A program made the translations under genes and the position numbers. Of a stretch of DNA of 64,000 bases, positions 9,355 to 19,058 are shown piece by piece. Below the pieces are notes generated by a model. The model was given only the letters and a program-made list of their open reading frames with translations. It did not search any database and had not been told where the DNA came from. This stretch comes from Actinomycetes bacterium (GTDB taxonomy: Bacteria > Actinomycetota > CALGFH01). The DNA is taken from the NCBI GenBank assembly GCA_036000965.1, contig DASYUT010000186.1:16840-80839 (forward strand), written 5' to 3'. Each line of letters opens with the position of its first letter. Position 1 is the first letter of the stretch.

Positions 9355-10500
9355 ATGACCGAGCACGTCGATCCCGCGCTCCTCGCCGGCGGCGACAACA
9401 GCGCGCTGGAGCACTTCTACGCCGAGTTGCACGCCGAGCACCTGGAAGCCCTCTGGCGGATCAACGCCAAGATCATGCCGTTCGAGCCCAGGCCGCGGCC
9501 CAAGGCGTGGCTGTGGCGCTTCGACAGCCTGGCCCGCCTGGCCGAGCAGGCCGGCAAGCTGGTGCCGATCCACCGGGGTGGGGACCGGCGGGTGCTCGGC
9601 TGCATGAACCCGGGCCTGCCCGGCGTCTACGGCGCGACCGCGACGCTCTGGGCGGCGGTGCAGTACCTCGGCCCGCGCGAGTCCGCGCCCGGCCACCGCC
9701 ACAGCCCCTCGGCGCTGCGGTTCGTGGTCGAGGGCACCGGGGCGTGGACGACCGTGGACGGCGACCGCTGCAACATGGCAGCCGGCGACCTGGTGCTCAC
9801 CCCCTCCTACACCTGGCACGACCACCAGAACGAGTCCGACCAGCCGATGATGTGGTTCGACGGGCTCGACCTGCCCCTGGCCGGCTACCTGGACGCCGTG
9901 TTCTTCGAGCTCTACCCGGTCGACGAGCTGCAGCCGGTCCTCGACCGGCACGGCTCGGCGCGCGCCTTCGGCTCCCCCGGCCTGCTGCCGGCAGCGGCGG
10001 TCCTGCCCCCGGTCGCGGCCGGCCAGGGCGCGGCCGAGCCGCCCGTGGGCACCCGGCCGGCGCCCCGCTCGCCGCTGCTCCACTACCCGTGGGCGGCGAC
10101 CGCGGCCGCGCTCGGCGCGCGCCGGGACGACCCCGGCGACCCCTTCGACGACGTGCTGCTGCGCTTCACCAACCCGCGCACGGGCGGGCCGGTGCTGCCC
10201 ACCATCGCCGCCACCGTGCAGCTGCTGCGGGCCGGCACCCGCACGCGCGCCCACCGGCACGTCCACTCCACCGTCTACCAGGTGTTCCGTGGCAAGGGCG
10301 AGACCGTGATCGACGGGGTGCGGTTCTCCTGGCGGCGAGGCGACATCCTGGCGCTGCCGCCCTGGGCCGTGCACGAGCACCACGCTCCCGGCGGCGACGC
10401 GATCCTGTTCGCCATCACCGACGAGCCGGTGCTGGAGGCGCTCGGCCTCGAGCGGGTCCTGCCCGTGGACGGGCCTCAAGCGGTCACAGGCGACTTCTGA
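9355..10500 (+). CDS. Gentisate 1,2-dioxygenase-like bicupin
   Basis: 381 residues with two cupin domains. The first carries the metal-binding signature APGHRHSPSALRFVVEG and the downstream histidine in TPSYTWHDHQNE. The second has RTRAHRHVHSTVYQVFRG and PPWAVHEHHA. This arrangement and length match gentisate 1,2-dioxygenase and 1-hydroxy-2-naphthoate dioxygenase, which use Fe(II) and O2 to cleave the ring between the carboxyl- and hydroxyl-bearing carbons. Both cupins keep histidine sets here, whereas many family members keep a metal site mainly in the N-terminal one. The ATG at 9355 follows GGACAGGAGTTCACC. It sits five bases before the ligase gene, giving an apparent operon with the di-iron gene. 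The exact ring substrate (gentisate, salicylate or other) cannot be read from sequence. Confidence 0.85.
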   Translation: MTEHVDPALLAGGDNSALEHFYAELHAEHLEALWRINAKIMPFEPRPRPKAWLWRFDSLARLAEQAGKLVPIHRGGDRRVLGCMNPGLPGVYGATATLWAAVQYLGPRESAPGHRHSPSALRFVVEGTGAWTTVDGDRCNMAAGDLVLTPSYTWHDHQNESDQPMMWFDGLDLPLAGYLDAVFFELYPVDELQPVLDRHGSARAFGSPGLLPAAAVLPPVAAGQGAAEPPVGTRPAPRSPLLHYPWAATAAALGARRDDPGDPFDDVLLRFTNPRTGGPVLPTIAATVQLLRAGTRTRAHRHVHSTVYQVFRGKGETVIDGVRFSWRRGDILALPPWAVHEHHAPGGDAILFAITDEPVLEALGLERVLPVDGPQAVTGDF

Positions 10501-10505
10501 CCGGC

Positions 10506-11942
10506 GTGGGCGCCGTCAACCAGGTCCAGCGGGCGGCGTGGCTGGCCCAGGCCGAGCGGCACCAGCTCGACCTCGACCGGCCCTCCGGTCCACGCTTCTG
10601 GTCGGAGCGCCTGGAGACCATGTCCCCGGACGAGCTCCGCGCGGTGCAGGACGCCAAGCTGCGCGCGGCCGTGCGCTTCGCCTACGAGTGCGTGCCGTTC
10701 TACCGCCGCAGGCTCGACCGGGCCGGCATCGACCCGGGCGACGTCCGCTCGGTCGACGACCTCGCCCACCTGCCGGTCACCACCAGGCAGGAGATGGCCG
10801 AGGACGTGGCGGCCCACCCGCCGTGGGGCACCTACACCTCGGTGGACGACGCCGTCTGGGCCGAGCGCGGCTGGCAGGTCTTTGCCACCTCGGGCACCAC
10901 CGGCCTGCCCCGGGTGTTCCGCTACACCGCGTTCGACCGCGTCGCCTGGTCGTGGATCGGCGCCCGGGCCATGTGGGCGATGGGCTTCCGGCCCGGCCGG
11001 GACTCGGCCATGCTCGCCTTCGGCTACGGGCCGCACGTGTGGCTCTGGGGCGTGCACTACGCCCTGAACCGCATGGGCGTGCCGATCGTGACCGCGGGCG
11101 GGCTCGACACCCGCACGCGGGCCCGCTTCATCGACAGCTACCGGCCGACGGTCCTGGCCTGCACGCCCTCGTACGCCTTGTACCTTGCCGCGGTGGCCGA
11201 GGAGCTCGGCATCGACCCGGCCTCCACCTCGGTCCGCTTCCTGTTCTGCGCCGGCGAGCCGGGCATCAGCGTGCCGTCCACCCGCGCCAGGCTCGAGGCC
11301 CGCTGGGGCGCGGAGCTGCACGAGTTCTACGGCTGCACCGAGGCGGCGCCCTCGGCCGGCGCCCACACCTGCGCCGCCGTGGCCCAGCTCGGGCCAGGCG
11401 CCGAGCCGGGCCTGCACCTGTCCGAGGACACCCACCTGTGGGAGGTGGTCGACCCGGTCACCCACGCCCCGGTACCCGACGGGGAGCGGGGCGTCTCGGT
11501 GGTGACCAGCCTGCACTCGGAGGCGTCACCGCAGCTGCGCTTCCTGGTCGGCGACTGGACCCGGCTGGTCCGCGACCGCTGCGCCTGCGACCGCACCTCG
11601 GCCCGGGCCCTGGGCGGCTTCGCCGGCCGGGCCGACGACATGCTCAACGTGCGGGGCGTGACCCTGTTCCCGAGCGCGGTCGAGGACGCGGTGCGCCGGG
11701 TGCCCGAGGTCGGCGAGGAGTTCGAGGTGGTCGTCGACCGCCGACGCGACCTCGACGTGCTGACCGTGCGCGTCGAGGTCCGCCGCGACGTCGACGCCCG
11801 CCGCCACCCCGCCGTCGCCCGCCTGGTCGAAAGCGAGATCGTCTCCCGCTGCGAGCTCCGCCCGGTGGTGGAGGTCCTCCCCCACGGCGTCCTTCCCCGC
11901 ACCGAACGCAAGGCCCGCCGGGTCCGTGACCTCCGGGAGTGA
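10506..11942 (+). CDS. PaaK-like aromatic acid CoA ligase (AMP-forming)
   Basis: 478 residues of the phenylacetate-CoA ligase / coenzyme F390 synthetase group. Motifs include FATSGTTGLPRVF (phosphate-binding loop), EFYGCTEAAPSAGAH (adenylate-binding YG.TE motif) and GRADDMLNVRGVTLFPSAVE at the hinge, with a C-terminal ACT-like subdomain. The N-terminal region AAVRFAYECVPFYRRRLD is typical of PaaK. It activates an aromatic or related acid to its CoA thioester using ATP. The start is the GTG at 10506, five bases after the dioxygenase stop; no strong Shine-Dalgarno sequence is seen, so reinitiation is likely. In context it supplies the acyl-CoA that a di-iron oxygenase such as the 8557 product would use. 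It ends the cluster; the next gene is convergent. Confidence 0.88.
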   Translation: MGAVNQVQRAAWLAQAERHQLDLDRPSGPRFWSERLETMSPDELRAVQDAKLRAAVRFAYECVPFYRRRLDRAGIDPGDVRSVDDLAHLPVTTRQEMAEDVAAHPPWGTYTSVDDAVWAERGWQVFATSGTTGLPRVFRYTAFDRVAWSWIGARAMWAMGFRPGRDSAMLAFGYGPHVWLWGVHYALNRMGVPIVTAGGLDTRTRARFIDSYRPTVLACTPSYALYLAAVAEELGIDPASTSVRFLFCAGEPGISVPSTRARLEARWGAELHEFYGCTEAAPSAGAHTCAAVAQLGPGAEPGLHLSEDTHLWEVVDPVTHAPVPDGERGVSVVTSLHSEASPQLRFLVGDWTRLVRDRCACDRTSARALGGFAGRADDMLNVRGVTLFPSAVEDAVRRVPEVGEEFEVVVDRRRDLDVLTVRVEVRRDVDARRHPAVARLVESEIVSRCELRPVVEVLPHGVLPRTERKARRVRDLRE

Positions 11943-12104
11943 CCTACCGGTCGTAGTGCCGGCTGCAGGTCAGCATGAGCTTCCGGCCTGGCAGGCGCGC
12001 GAACGTCATGCGGAGCGCAGCAGAGGCTGAGGCCGACCAGTTCCCGGCCAGGTCGCCGAGGCGCTGGCGCTACGCTGGGTCTGAACGACGGTCCCGGGGC
12101 TCGC

Positions 12105-13526
12105 TCAGGCCCCGGCCGCCGCCTGCCTGGCCAGGCGGGTCACCTCGGCGTGGAGGGTGTCCACGTACAGCTCGTGCTCGGGCTTCATCAGCACGCTGCG
12201 CAGGACGCGGGCGGCCGGGGCGTCGGGGACGAGGTCGGGGTCGCGCTGGCGCAGGCGCGCGGCCGGCATCCGCAGCGTCGACAGGAACACCGGGGACGGG
12301 TCGGTCATGGCGGCCCGGAGCAGCCGGGCCGAGGCGGCGTCGACCGCGGTGCACGACCGCTCCCGGGTGGCCGGGTAGAAGGTGACGATGTCAAGCTGCG
12401 GGTCGTTGCCGAGCAGCAGCTCGTCGCTGGCGTCGATGCGGGCGGCCCAGGCCCGGGCGGCCAGGGCCCCGGCGGCCAGCACCGGCCCGAGGCCCTTGCC
12501 GGCCCGCAGCGGGAGCACCCGCAGGGTGAGCCAGAGCGCCCCGGCGGCCGCCCCGGCCCGCGAGCACTCCAGGCTGATCTCGCCCAGGTGCAGCTCGTCG
12601 GAGGTGAAATAGGTGTAGGGCGAGTCGTGCTTGTAGAGCCGGCCCACGGACGCGTCCCGGAACAGCACCGCCCCACACCCGTAGGGCTGCAGGCCGTGCT
12701 TGTGCGGGTCGACCACCACCGAGTCGCACTCGGCGACGGCCCGCAGCGCCCGGGCCGCGGGCGCACCGATCACCCTGCCCTCCTCGCCGGCCCAGGCCAG
12801 CAGCGCGTAGAAGCCGCCGTAGGCGGCGTCGACGTGGAGGCGGCAGCCGTAGCGGTCGCGCAGGGCGAGCACCTCGTCGACCGGGTCGACCGCGCCCAGG
12901 CCGGTCGTGCCGGTGGTGAGCACGACCGTGCCCACGGAGCCGGTCTCAAGCACCCGCTCGAGGGCGTCGGCGTCCATCCGGCCCGACCCGTCGGCCGGCA
13001 CCTTGACCGTGTCGACCCCGAGCACGCCGCACATCCGCTCGTGGGTGTAGTGGGCCTCCTCGCTGAAGGCGACCGCCTTGCCCGGGTGGAGCTGCCTGGC
13101 CACCCAGAGGGCCTCGAGGTTGGCGATCGTGCCGCTCGAGGTGAGGTGGCCGAGCGCGCCGGCCGGGAGCCGGAACATCGCCGCCAGGTCGGCCACGACC
13201 TCCTTCTCCATCGCGCCGGTGGCCGGGCCGCCGTCGAGGGCGTGGTTGTTGGGGTTGATGAGCATCGCGGCCAGGTAGCCGGCCACGGCCACCGGGTGCG
13301 CGGGCTTCAGCATCTGCCCGGCGTACCTGGGGTGGAAGAACGGGTAGTTGTCCTCGAGCCGCCGGGTGTACTCCTCCCAGGCGGCGCCCAGGCGGGCGGC
13401 GTCGACGGCCAGGGCGGGATGGCGCTCGAAGGACTCGAAGCTCCCCTCCCACGACTCCCCGAACCGGAGCGCGGCGGCCACCGCGTCGTTCAGGTCCATG
13501 CGCCGCGGAGTGTCGTTCAGGTCCAT
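12105..13526 (-). CDS. PLP-dependent group II decarboxylase
   Basis: 473 residues of the pyridoxal-phosphate decarboxylase family that includes glutamate, tyrosine and aromatic-L-amino-acid decarboxylases. The PLP lysine lies in VVVDPHKHGLQPYGCG, with the cofactor-binding aspartate in LHVDAAYGG. LTSSGTIANLEALWVAR is the phosphate-binding region. NPNNHALDGGPATGAMEKEVV is typical for the family. Soluble; the substrate is not evident. The start region is duplicated: MDLND occurs at residue 1 and again at residue 10, from a 27-bp tandem duplication, so translation may begin at 13526 or 13499. The second position begins the conserved domain. It lies 11 bases after purC in the same direction and may be cotranscribed with purE-purB-purC. 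Confidence 0.87.
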   Translation of the reverse strand: MDLNDTPRRMDLNDAVAAALRFGESWEGSFESFERHPALAVDAARLGAAWEEYTRRLEDNYPFFHPRYAGQMLKPAHPVAVAGYLAAMLINPNNHALDGGPATGAMEKEVVADLAAMFRLPAGALGHLTSSGTIANLEALWVARQLHPGKAVAFSEEAHYTHERMCGVLGVDTVKVPADGSGRMDADALERVLETGSVGTVVLTTGTTGLGAVDPVDEVLALRDRYGCRLHVDAAYGGFYALLAWAGEEGRVIGAPAARALRAVAECDSVVVDPHKHGLQPYGCGAVLFRDASVGRLYKHDSPYTYFTSDELHLGEISLECSRAGAAAGALWLTLRVLPLRAGKGLGPVLAAGALAARAWAARIDASDELLLGNDPQLDIVTFYPATRERSCTAVDAASARLLRAAMTDPSPVFLSTLRMPAARLRQRDPDLVPDAPAARVLRSVLMKPEHELYVDTLHAEVTRLARQAAAGA

Positions 13527-13530
13527 GCGC
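13477..13530. repeat. 27-bp duplication around the decarboxylase start codon
   Basis: GTTCAGGTCCATGCGCCGCG occurs twice, 27 bp apart (11-base cores GTTCAGGTCCA plus CATGCGCCGCG). Read on the minus strand, each copy contains an in-frame ATG (13499 and 13526) followed by the codons for DLND. The period is a multiple of three, so the duplication adds nine residues to the N-terminus without disrupting the gene. Confidence 0.85.
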
Positions 13531-13537
13531 CGCGAGG

Positions 13538-14430
<893 letters not shown>

Positions 14431-14434
<4 letters not shown>

Positions 14435-15798
14435 GGCGCTCCTCCTTTGAATGCCTGGTCCTGGGTGCGCCCGCCCTGGTCCCGGATCGCCTCCAGACGG
14501 TCGAAGATGGGGTCGGCGTGGGCGACGAACCGGGCCGGGTCGAGGGCCGCGTCGAGGGCCGCTCCGCTCTCCCCGGCTCCGGTCTCCCCGAACGCGTCTG
14601 CAACGCCCGCCTCGGCGAGCAGCAGGTCGCGGAACCCGCCCTTGCCCTCCCAGGCCGCCATCGCCGCCCGCTGCACCGCGGCGTACGCGTCCTCCCTGGT
14701 CCAGCCCTTGTCGACCAGGGCGAGCAAGGCGGCCGAGGAGCCGGCCAGCCCGCCGGACGCCTCGAGGTTGGCGCGCATGCGCTCTGGGAACACCCGCAGG
14801 CCGGCCACCAGCCAGGCTGCCCGTTCCAGGCCGTAGTCGAGCACGCAGCAGGCGTCCGGGAGCACCACCCGCTCCACCGAGGAGTGGGAGATGTCACGCT
14901 CGTGCCACAGGGCGACGTCCTCGAGCCCGCTCGCGGCGTAGCCGCGGAGCAGCCGGGCCACGCCGGTGAGGCGCTCGGCCACGACCGGGTTGCGCTTGTG
15001 GGGCATGGCCGACGAGCCCTTCTGGCCCTCCGCGAACGGCTCCTCCACCTCCCGGACCTCGGTGCGCTGCAGGTGCCGGACCTCGACCGCGAGCCGCTCC
15101 AGGTTCGCCCCGGCGACCGCCAGGACGGCGAGCAGCTCGGCGTGGCGGTCGCGCGCCACCACCTGGGTCGGTGCCGGCTCCGGACGGAGCCCCAGGTCGG
15201 CCAGGACCTCGGCCTCCACGTCGGGTGGCAGGTTCGAGTAGGTTCCGACCGCCCCGGAGACCGTCCCCACCGCGACCGCCTCGCGGGCGGCGGCGAGGCG
15301 TCGCCGGTCCCGGTCGAAGGCGAACGCGTGCCCGGCCAGCTTCAGCCCGAAGGTGGTCGGCTCGGCGGCCACACCGTGGGTGCGGCCGAGGCAGAGCGTG
15401 TCGCGGTGTTCGAGCGCGCGGTCGCGCAGGGCCTCCACCAGCCGGTCGAGCCGGCTCATGAGGAGGTCGCAGGCGCGGGTGAGCTGCAGCCCGAGCGCGG
15501 TGTCGAGCAGGTCGGAGGAGGTCATGCCGTAGTGGACGTGCCTGGCGGCCGGGCCGATGCCCTCGCCGTAGGCGGTGAGGAAGGCCAGGGTGTCGTGGTG
15601 GAGCTGGCCGTCGAGCTCGTGGACGCGCTCGGGCGGCGGCGGCGGTGCGAGCTCGACGGCGGCGAGGTCCTCCGCCGGCACCAGCCCGCGGCGGGCCCGG
15701 GCCCGCACCACCGCGACCTCGACCTGCGCGAACAGCCGGAACCGCTCGGCCTCGCTCCAGACCGCGCCCATCTCCGGGAGGACGTAGCGAGGGATCAC
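14431..15798 (-). CDS. purB: Adenylosuccinate lyase
   Basis: 455 residues. Adenylosuccinate lyase acts twice in purine synthesis, releasing fumarate from SAICAR and from adenylosuccinate. The family signature loop GSSAMPHKRNPV is clear, as are the active-site segments TSSDLLDTA and CLGRTHGVAAEPTTFG. The start is the GTG at 15798, with AAGGG seven bases upstream and the standard N-terminus MIPRYVLPEMGAVWSE directly after. An upstream in-frame start would add an unrelated Pro-rich leader. It overlaps purC by four bases. purE lies 85 bases upstream, encoding the step before SAICAR formation, so the three genes cover consecutive chemistry. Confidence 0.96.
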
Positions 15799-15883
15799 GG
15801 CGGACCCTTTCGGGAAGCCCGGGGGGGCCGGGCCGTCGGCGCGCTGAGCTGGTCGTGACAAGCGTAGCCGCCCACGCGGGGCG

Positions 15884-16351
15884 CTACAGGCGCAGCCCCT
15901 CCGAGAGCTGGTGCTTGAAGTCCCGAAGCTGCTTGCGCAGCCCCTGGTCGGCGGTGGCGAGGATCTGTACGGCGAGGATCCCGGCGTTGGCGGCGGCGTC
16001 CAGCCCCACGGTGGCCACCGGTACCCCGGACGGCATCTGCACGATCGAGTAGAGGGCGTCCGCGCCGGCCAGGTGCTGGCTGAAGATCGGCAGGCCGATG
16101 ACGGGCAGGGTGGTGTGGGCGGCGATGACGCCGGGGAGCGCGGCCGACCGGCCGGCCGCGGCGATGACGACCTGGAGGCCCCGGTCCTCGGCGCTGGCCG
16201 CGTAGTCGGCGACCCGCCGGGGGCTGCGATGGGCGCTCGCGATCTCGATCTCGTAGTCGACCCCGAACTTCTCGAGCATGACGGCGGCCGCCTTGGCCTT
16301 CTCCTCGTCGGAGCTGGAGCCCAGGACGATCCCTACCCGTGGCTGCGGCAT
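15884..16351 (-). CDS. purE: N5-carboxyaminoimidazole ribonucleotide mutase
   Basis: 155 residues, class I PurE. It converts N5-CAIR to CAIR. Characteristic motifs are the phosphate-binding GSSSDEEKAKAA near the N-terminus, ASAHRSPRRV with the catalytic histidine, and AAAGRSAALPGVIAAHT. The ATG at 16351 (MPQPRVGIVLGSSSD) is chosen over the GTG two codons upstream because GAGGAG lies six to ten bases before it. It heads the minus-strand purE-purB-purC run and is divergent from the secreted-protein gene at 16502. The usual partner purK is not in the window. Confidence 0.96.
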   Translation of the reverse strand: MPQPRVGIVLGSSSDEEKAKAAAVMLEKFGVDYEIEIASAHRSPRRVADYAASAEDRGLQVVIAAAGRSAALPGVIAAHTTLPVIGLPIFSQHLAGADALYSIVQMPSGVPVATVGLDAAANAGILAVQILATADQGLRKQLRDFKHQLSEGLRL

Positions 16352-16501
16352 TCCCACTCCTCGCGCGGTGCATGGCCGGTCGGCGCATTCTATGCCGGCC
16401 CCGCCCGTACCTGGCGACTTGCGGTCGACCGAAGAGCGCGCAGAATACCTTTCGCGCTACTTGATTGTTTCGATCTTGTCGTCTGGCTATGAGGAGGCGG
16501 G

Positions 16502-17407
16502 ATGCACCGGCGGGATCTCGGCATCGGAGCGGCCGTGGTGGTGGCCGCCGTCCTGATGGTGACGGCCGGCTTCGAGATCGGGTCCCGGGCCCGCGCCCGC
16601 CAGTCGGCCAGCTCGTCCGGGGCGCCTGCCGCAGCGCCGGCCAGCACGGTCGCGGGCACGGACGCGACCTCCGGCACGGACGCAGGCTCCGGCGCGCCGG
16701 TCCCCGGCCGGAGCACCACCGGCACGGGCGGGCCGGGCGGGCCAGGGTCGGCCGGGCCCACCGTGGGAGCCCCCGTCCCGGCCTCCGGGCGGCTGCTCGC
16801 CGCGCCCCCGGTCCGGGCCAGGGTCGTCGCCCGCAGCGGCGGCCTGGCCTGCGCCCAGCTCCAGGTCCGGGTGACCGGGCTCGTGCCCACGGCGTGCGGC
16901 CGGGCGAGCCTGGCCCCGAGCGGGCGGCCGGTCGTCTGGGTGAGCGGTCGCGCCCCCGGCTCGCGGGCCCTGGGCCTCCAGGTCTGGTCGCCCACTGGGA
17001 GCGGCACCTGGGAGCGGTCCCTGGCCGCGACCGAGCCGAGGGCGGGCAGGACCTGGGCGGCGATCCGGGTGGCCACGCCCGCGCTGTCGGCGGGCGGCCG
17101 GACGCTCCTGGCCCAGTTCCGCTCCCAGGGCCCGGGCGCGCTGCTCGCCTACGACCTGGTCGGCTTCCCAGGCGGTGGCCCGCCGGCCGTGGTCGCCCAC
17201 CGCGACCACCTGGCCCACGGCACCGTCCGGGTGACGGTGACGGCGACCGGCACCGCCGTCCTGGACGACTACGCGGCCAGGAGCGAGGCTGTCGGGGAGC
17301 CGCCTGGCGGCGCCGCCTCGGGCAGGCTCGTCCACACGCGGATCGGCCTGGTCGCCGGCGCCTTCCGGTACCTCGCGCACGACCGGGTGTCCACGCCCGG
17401 CCCGTAG
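16502..17407 (+). CDS. Secreted or membrane-anchored protein, unknown function
   Basis: 301 residues. A hydrophobic segment at residues 8-26 (IGAAVVVAAVLMVTAGF) follows a short positive N-terminus and acts as a signal anchor. Residues 35-95 are a Ser/Thr/Gly/Pro-rich linker of the kind that spans the cell wall. The rest (about 100-300) is a likely beta-rich extracellular domain with two cysteines (LACAQLQ, PTACGR) close enough for a disulfide. I do not recognise the domain. GAGGAGGCGGG directly upstream gives a strong ribosome-binding site for the ATG at 16502. It is divergent from purE and convergent with the orphan kinase across a repeat array. Confidence 0.75.
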   Translation: MHRRDLGIGAAVVVAAVLMVTAGFEIGSRARARQSASSSGAPAAAPASTVAGTDATSGTDAGSGAPVPGRSTTGTGGPGGPGSAGPTVGAPVPASGRLLAAPPVRARVVARSGGLACAQLQVRVTGLVPTACGRASLAPSGRPVVWVSGRAPGSRALGLQVWSPTGSGTWERSLAATEPRAGRTWAAIRVATPALSAGGRTLLAQFRSQGPGALLAYDLVGFPGGGPPAVVAHRDHLAHGTVRVTVTATGTAVLDDYAARSEAVGEPPGGAASGRLVHTRIGLVAGAFRYLAHDRVSTPGP

Positions 17408-17449
17408 CCGCCGGCGACGGGCCGACCGCGACCTGCTCCGGCCGGCCGG

Positions 17450-17655
17450 GCCGGACCAGGCCACAGGTCAGACAGCCACCCGGCGGACCAGGCTTCGGGT
17501 CAGGCAGCCACCCGGGCCGCACCGGCCACGGGGTCAGACAACCACCCGGGCGCACCAGCCACGGGACCAGATGGGCAGCCGGGCCGGACCAGGCCACGGG
17601 ACCAGGTGGGCAGCCGGGCCGGACCAGGCCACGGGGTCAGATGGGCAGCCGGGCG
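17450..17655. repeat. Six-unit tandem array, 32-35 bp period
   Basis: Units built on GGACCAGGCCACGGG followed by TCAGA...GCAGCC start near 17453, 17485, 17519, 17552, 17586 and 17621, giving spacings of 32, 34, 33, 34 and 35 bp. Units 4-6 are most alike. The array fills the gap between two convergent genes, and the stop codon of the minus-strand histidine kinase (17637-17639) lies inside the last unit. Confidence 0.9.
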
Positions 17656-19022
17656 CGGACCCCGTAGGTGCCATCGAGCCAGGGCCCGGCCCCGGCGGGG
17701 GCCGAGGGCCCCGTCCCGGCGGCGCCCGGCCCGGCGGCGGACCGGGGCCGCATCCAGCCCAGGTTCTCGCGCCGGCCCGCCTCGGGATCGACCTCCCAGC
17801 TGCCGGCGTCCTCGGTCACCACCAGCTCGAGGTCGTCGACGCCGTAGCGGATCACGAGCTGGGGCCGGACCGGGCCGGCGTGCTTGAGGCAGTTGGTGAG
17901 GGCCTCCTGCACGATACGGTAGGCCGACCCGTCCACCTCGGCGGGCAGCGGCCGGGCATCGCCCTCGACCACGACGTCCACTGGCAGCCCGGCCATCTTC
18001 ACCTCGGTGACCAGGGCTCCGAGCTGGCTCATGGCCGACGGCGAGGCCGGCGGCACCACCACCGGGTCCTCCGGCCGGAGCACGTCGGCGGCCCGGCGCA
18101 GCTCGGCGAGGGTCTGCTCGCCGGTCTTCCTGATGAAGTCGATCGCGTCCATGGGCGGTGCGGCGCCGACCGGCAGGGCGCGCTCGGCCACCTTCGCCTG
18201 GGCGACGATCATGCTGAGGTTGGCCGTGACCGTCTCGTGCAGCTCCCGGGTGATGCGGGCGCGCTCGTCGGCGACCGCCTCCCGGGCCAGGTAGCCGAGC
18301 TCCCGCTCCAGGCGGGCGGCCCGGTCCTCGACCAGCGCGGTGTGGGTCCGCCGGATGCGCAGCTCGGCGCCCATGATCCAGGCCACGGCGAACAGCACCT
18401 GCAGCAGCGCGAAGAGCTCGAACCCCATCCGGCCCTGGAAGGTGAGGGCGAGGACGACGCACGCGAACCCAGCAGCCGCGGCGAGCACCGCCCGGGCGTC
18501 GTACCTGGAGGCCACCGTGTAGAAGGCGACCAGGGCCCCGAGGTCGGCTCCGGTGAACGGGTAGTGGAGCAGGTGGTAGGCGATGGTCGCGAGCTCGACG
18601 ACGATGAGCACGGTGAGGGGGCTCCGCCGGCGCCAGGTGATCGGCGTGGTCTGGAACATGACCAGCACCGCGGCCAGCGCCGGGGGGGAGGAGGTGGTGG
18701 CAGGGGCCGGCTCGGACTCCACAGCGGCCAGGAGCCCGACCACACCGAGCACGACCAGCGCGAAGGCGAGCAGGCCGTCGGCCAGCAGGGGGTCGATCTC
18801 GAACGCGTGCCGGATCGAGAGCCGCGAGCGGCTCAGCGCAGACGCCCCGGCAGAGCGGCTGCCCTCTGCATTCCGGTTCGTGGCAGACCCTTTCTGGCCC
18901 AGGACCCACGGCGGCGAGCTCGGTCCGGACCAACTCGGGGATGGAACGATCGGTTCACTCCATGGACACGGTCGGTTCAGTACAGGGACGAAGAGTACAA
19001 ACATAAGGGATGCCCCGTGCAA
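17637..19022 (-). CDS. Orphan NarX/DesK-type sensor histidine kinase
   Basis: Up to 461 residues. Several hydrophobic segments span about residues 80-220 (for example LLAFALVVLGVVGLLAAV, GFACVVLALTF, LLQVLFAVAWIMG), giving a polytopic membrane sensor. A HisKA_3-type dimerisation helix has the phosphoacceptor histidine in ERARITRELHETVTANLS. The HATPase part has a good N-box (EALTNCLKHAG), but the glycine-rich lid is poor: the DxGxG segment reads EDAGSWEVD and the second G-box is replaced by an Ala/Gly/Pro-rich stretch. No response regulator gene is adjacent. The start is uncertain; candidates are TTG 19022 and ATG 19004. The stop lies in a tandem repeat. Confidence 0.8.
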   Translation of the reverse strand: MHGASLMFVLFVPVLNRPCPWSEPIVPSPSWSGPSSPPWVLGQKGSATNRNAEGSRSAGASALSRSRLSIRHAFEIDPLLADGLLAFALVVLGVVGLLAAVESEPAPATTSSPPALAAVLVMFQTTPITWRRRSPLTVLIVVELATIAYHLLHYPFTGADLGALVAFYTVASRYDARAVLAAAAGFACVVLALTFQGRMGFELFALLQVLFAVAWIMGAELRIRRTHTALVEDRAARLERELGYLAREAVADERARITRELHETVTANLSMIVAQAKVAERALPVGAAPPMDAIDFIRKTGEQTLAELRRAADVLRPEDPVVVPPASPSAMSQLGALVTEVKMAGLPVDVVVEGDARPLPAEVDGSAYRIVQEALTNCLKHAGPVRPQLVIRYGVDDLELVVTEDAGSWEVDPEAGRRENLGWMRPRSAAGPGAAGTGPSAPAGAGPWLDGTYGVRARLPI

Positions 19023-19058
19023 CTCGTAGGGCGTAAACGGACTCCTGGGTAGGACCGG

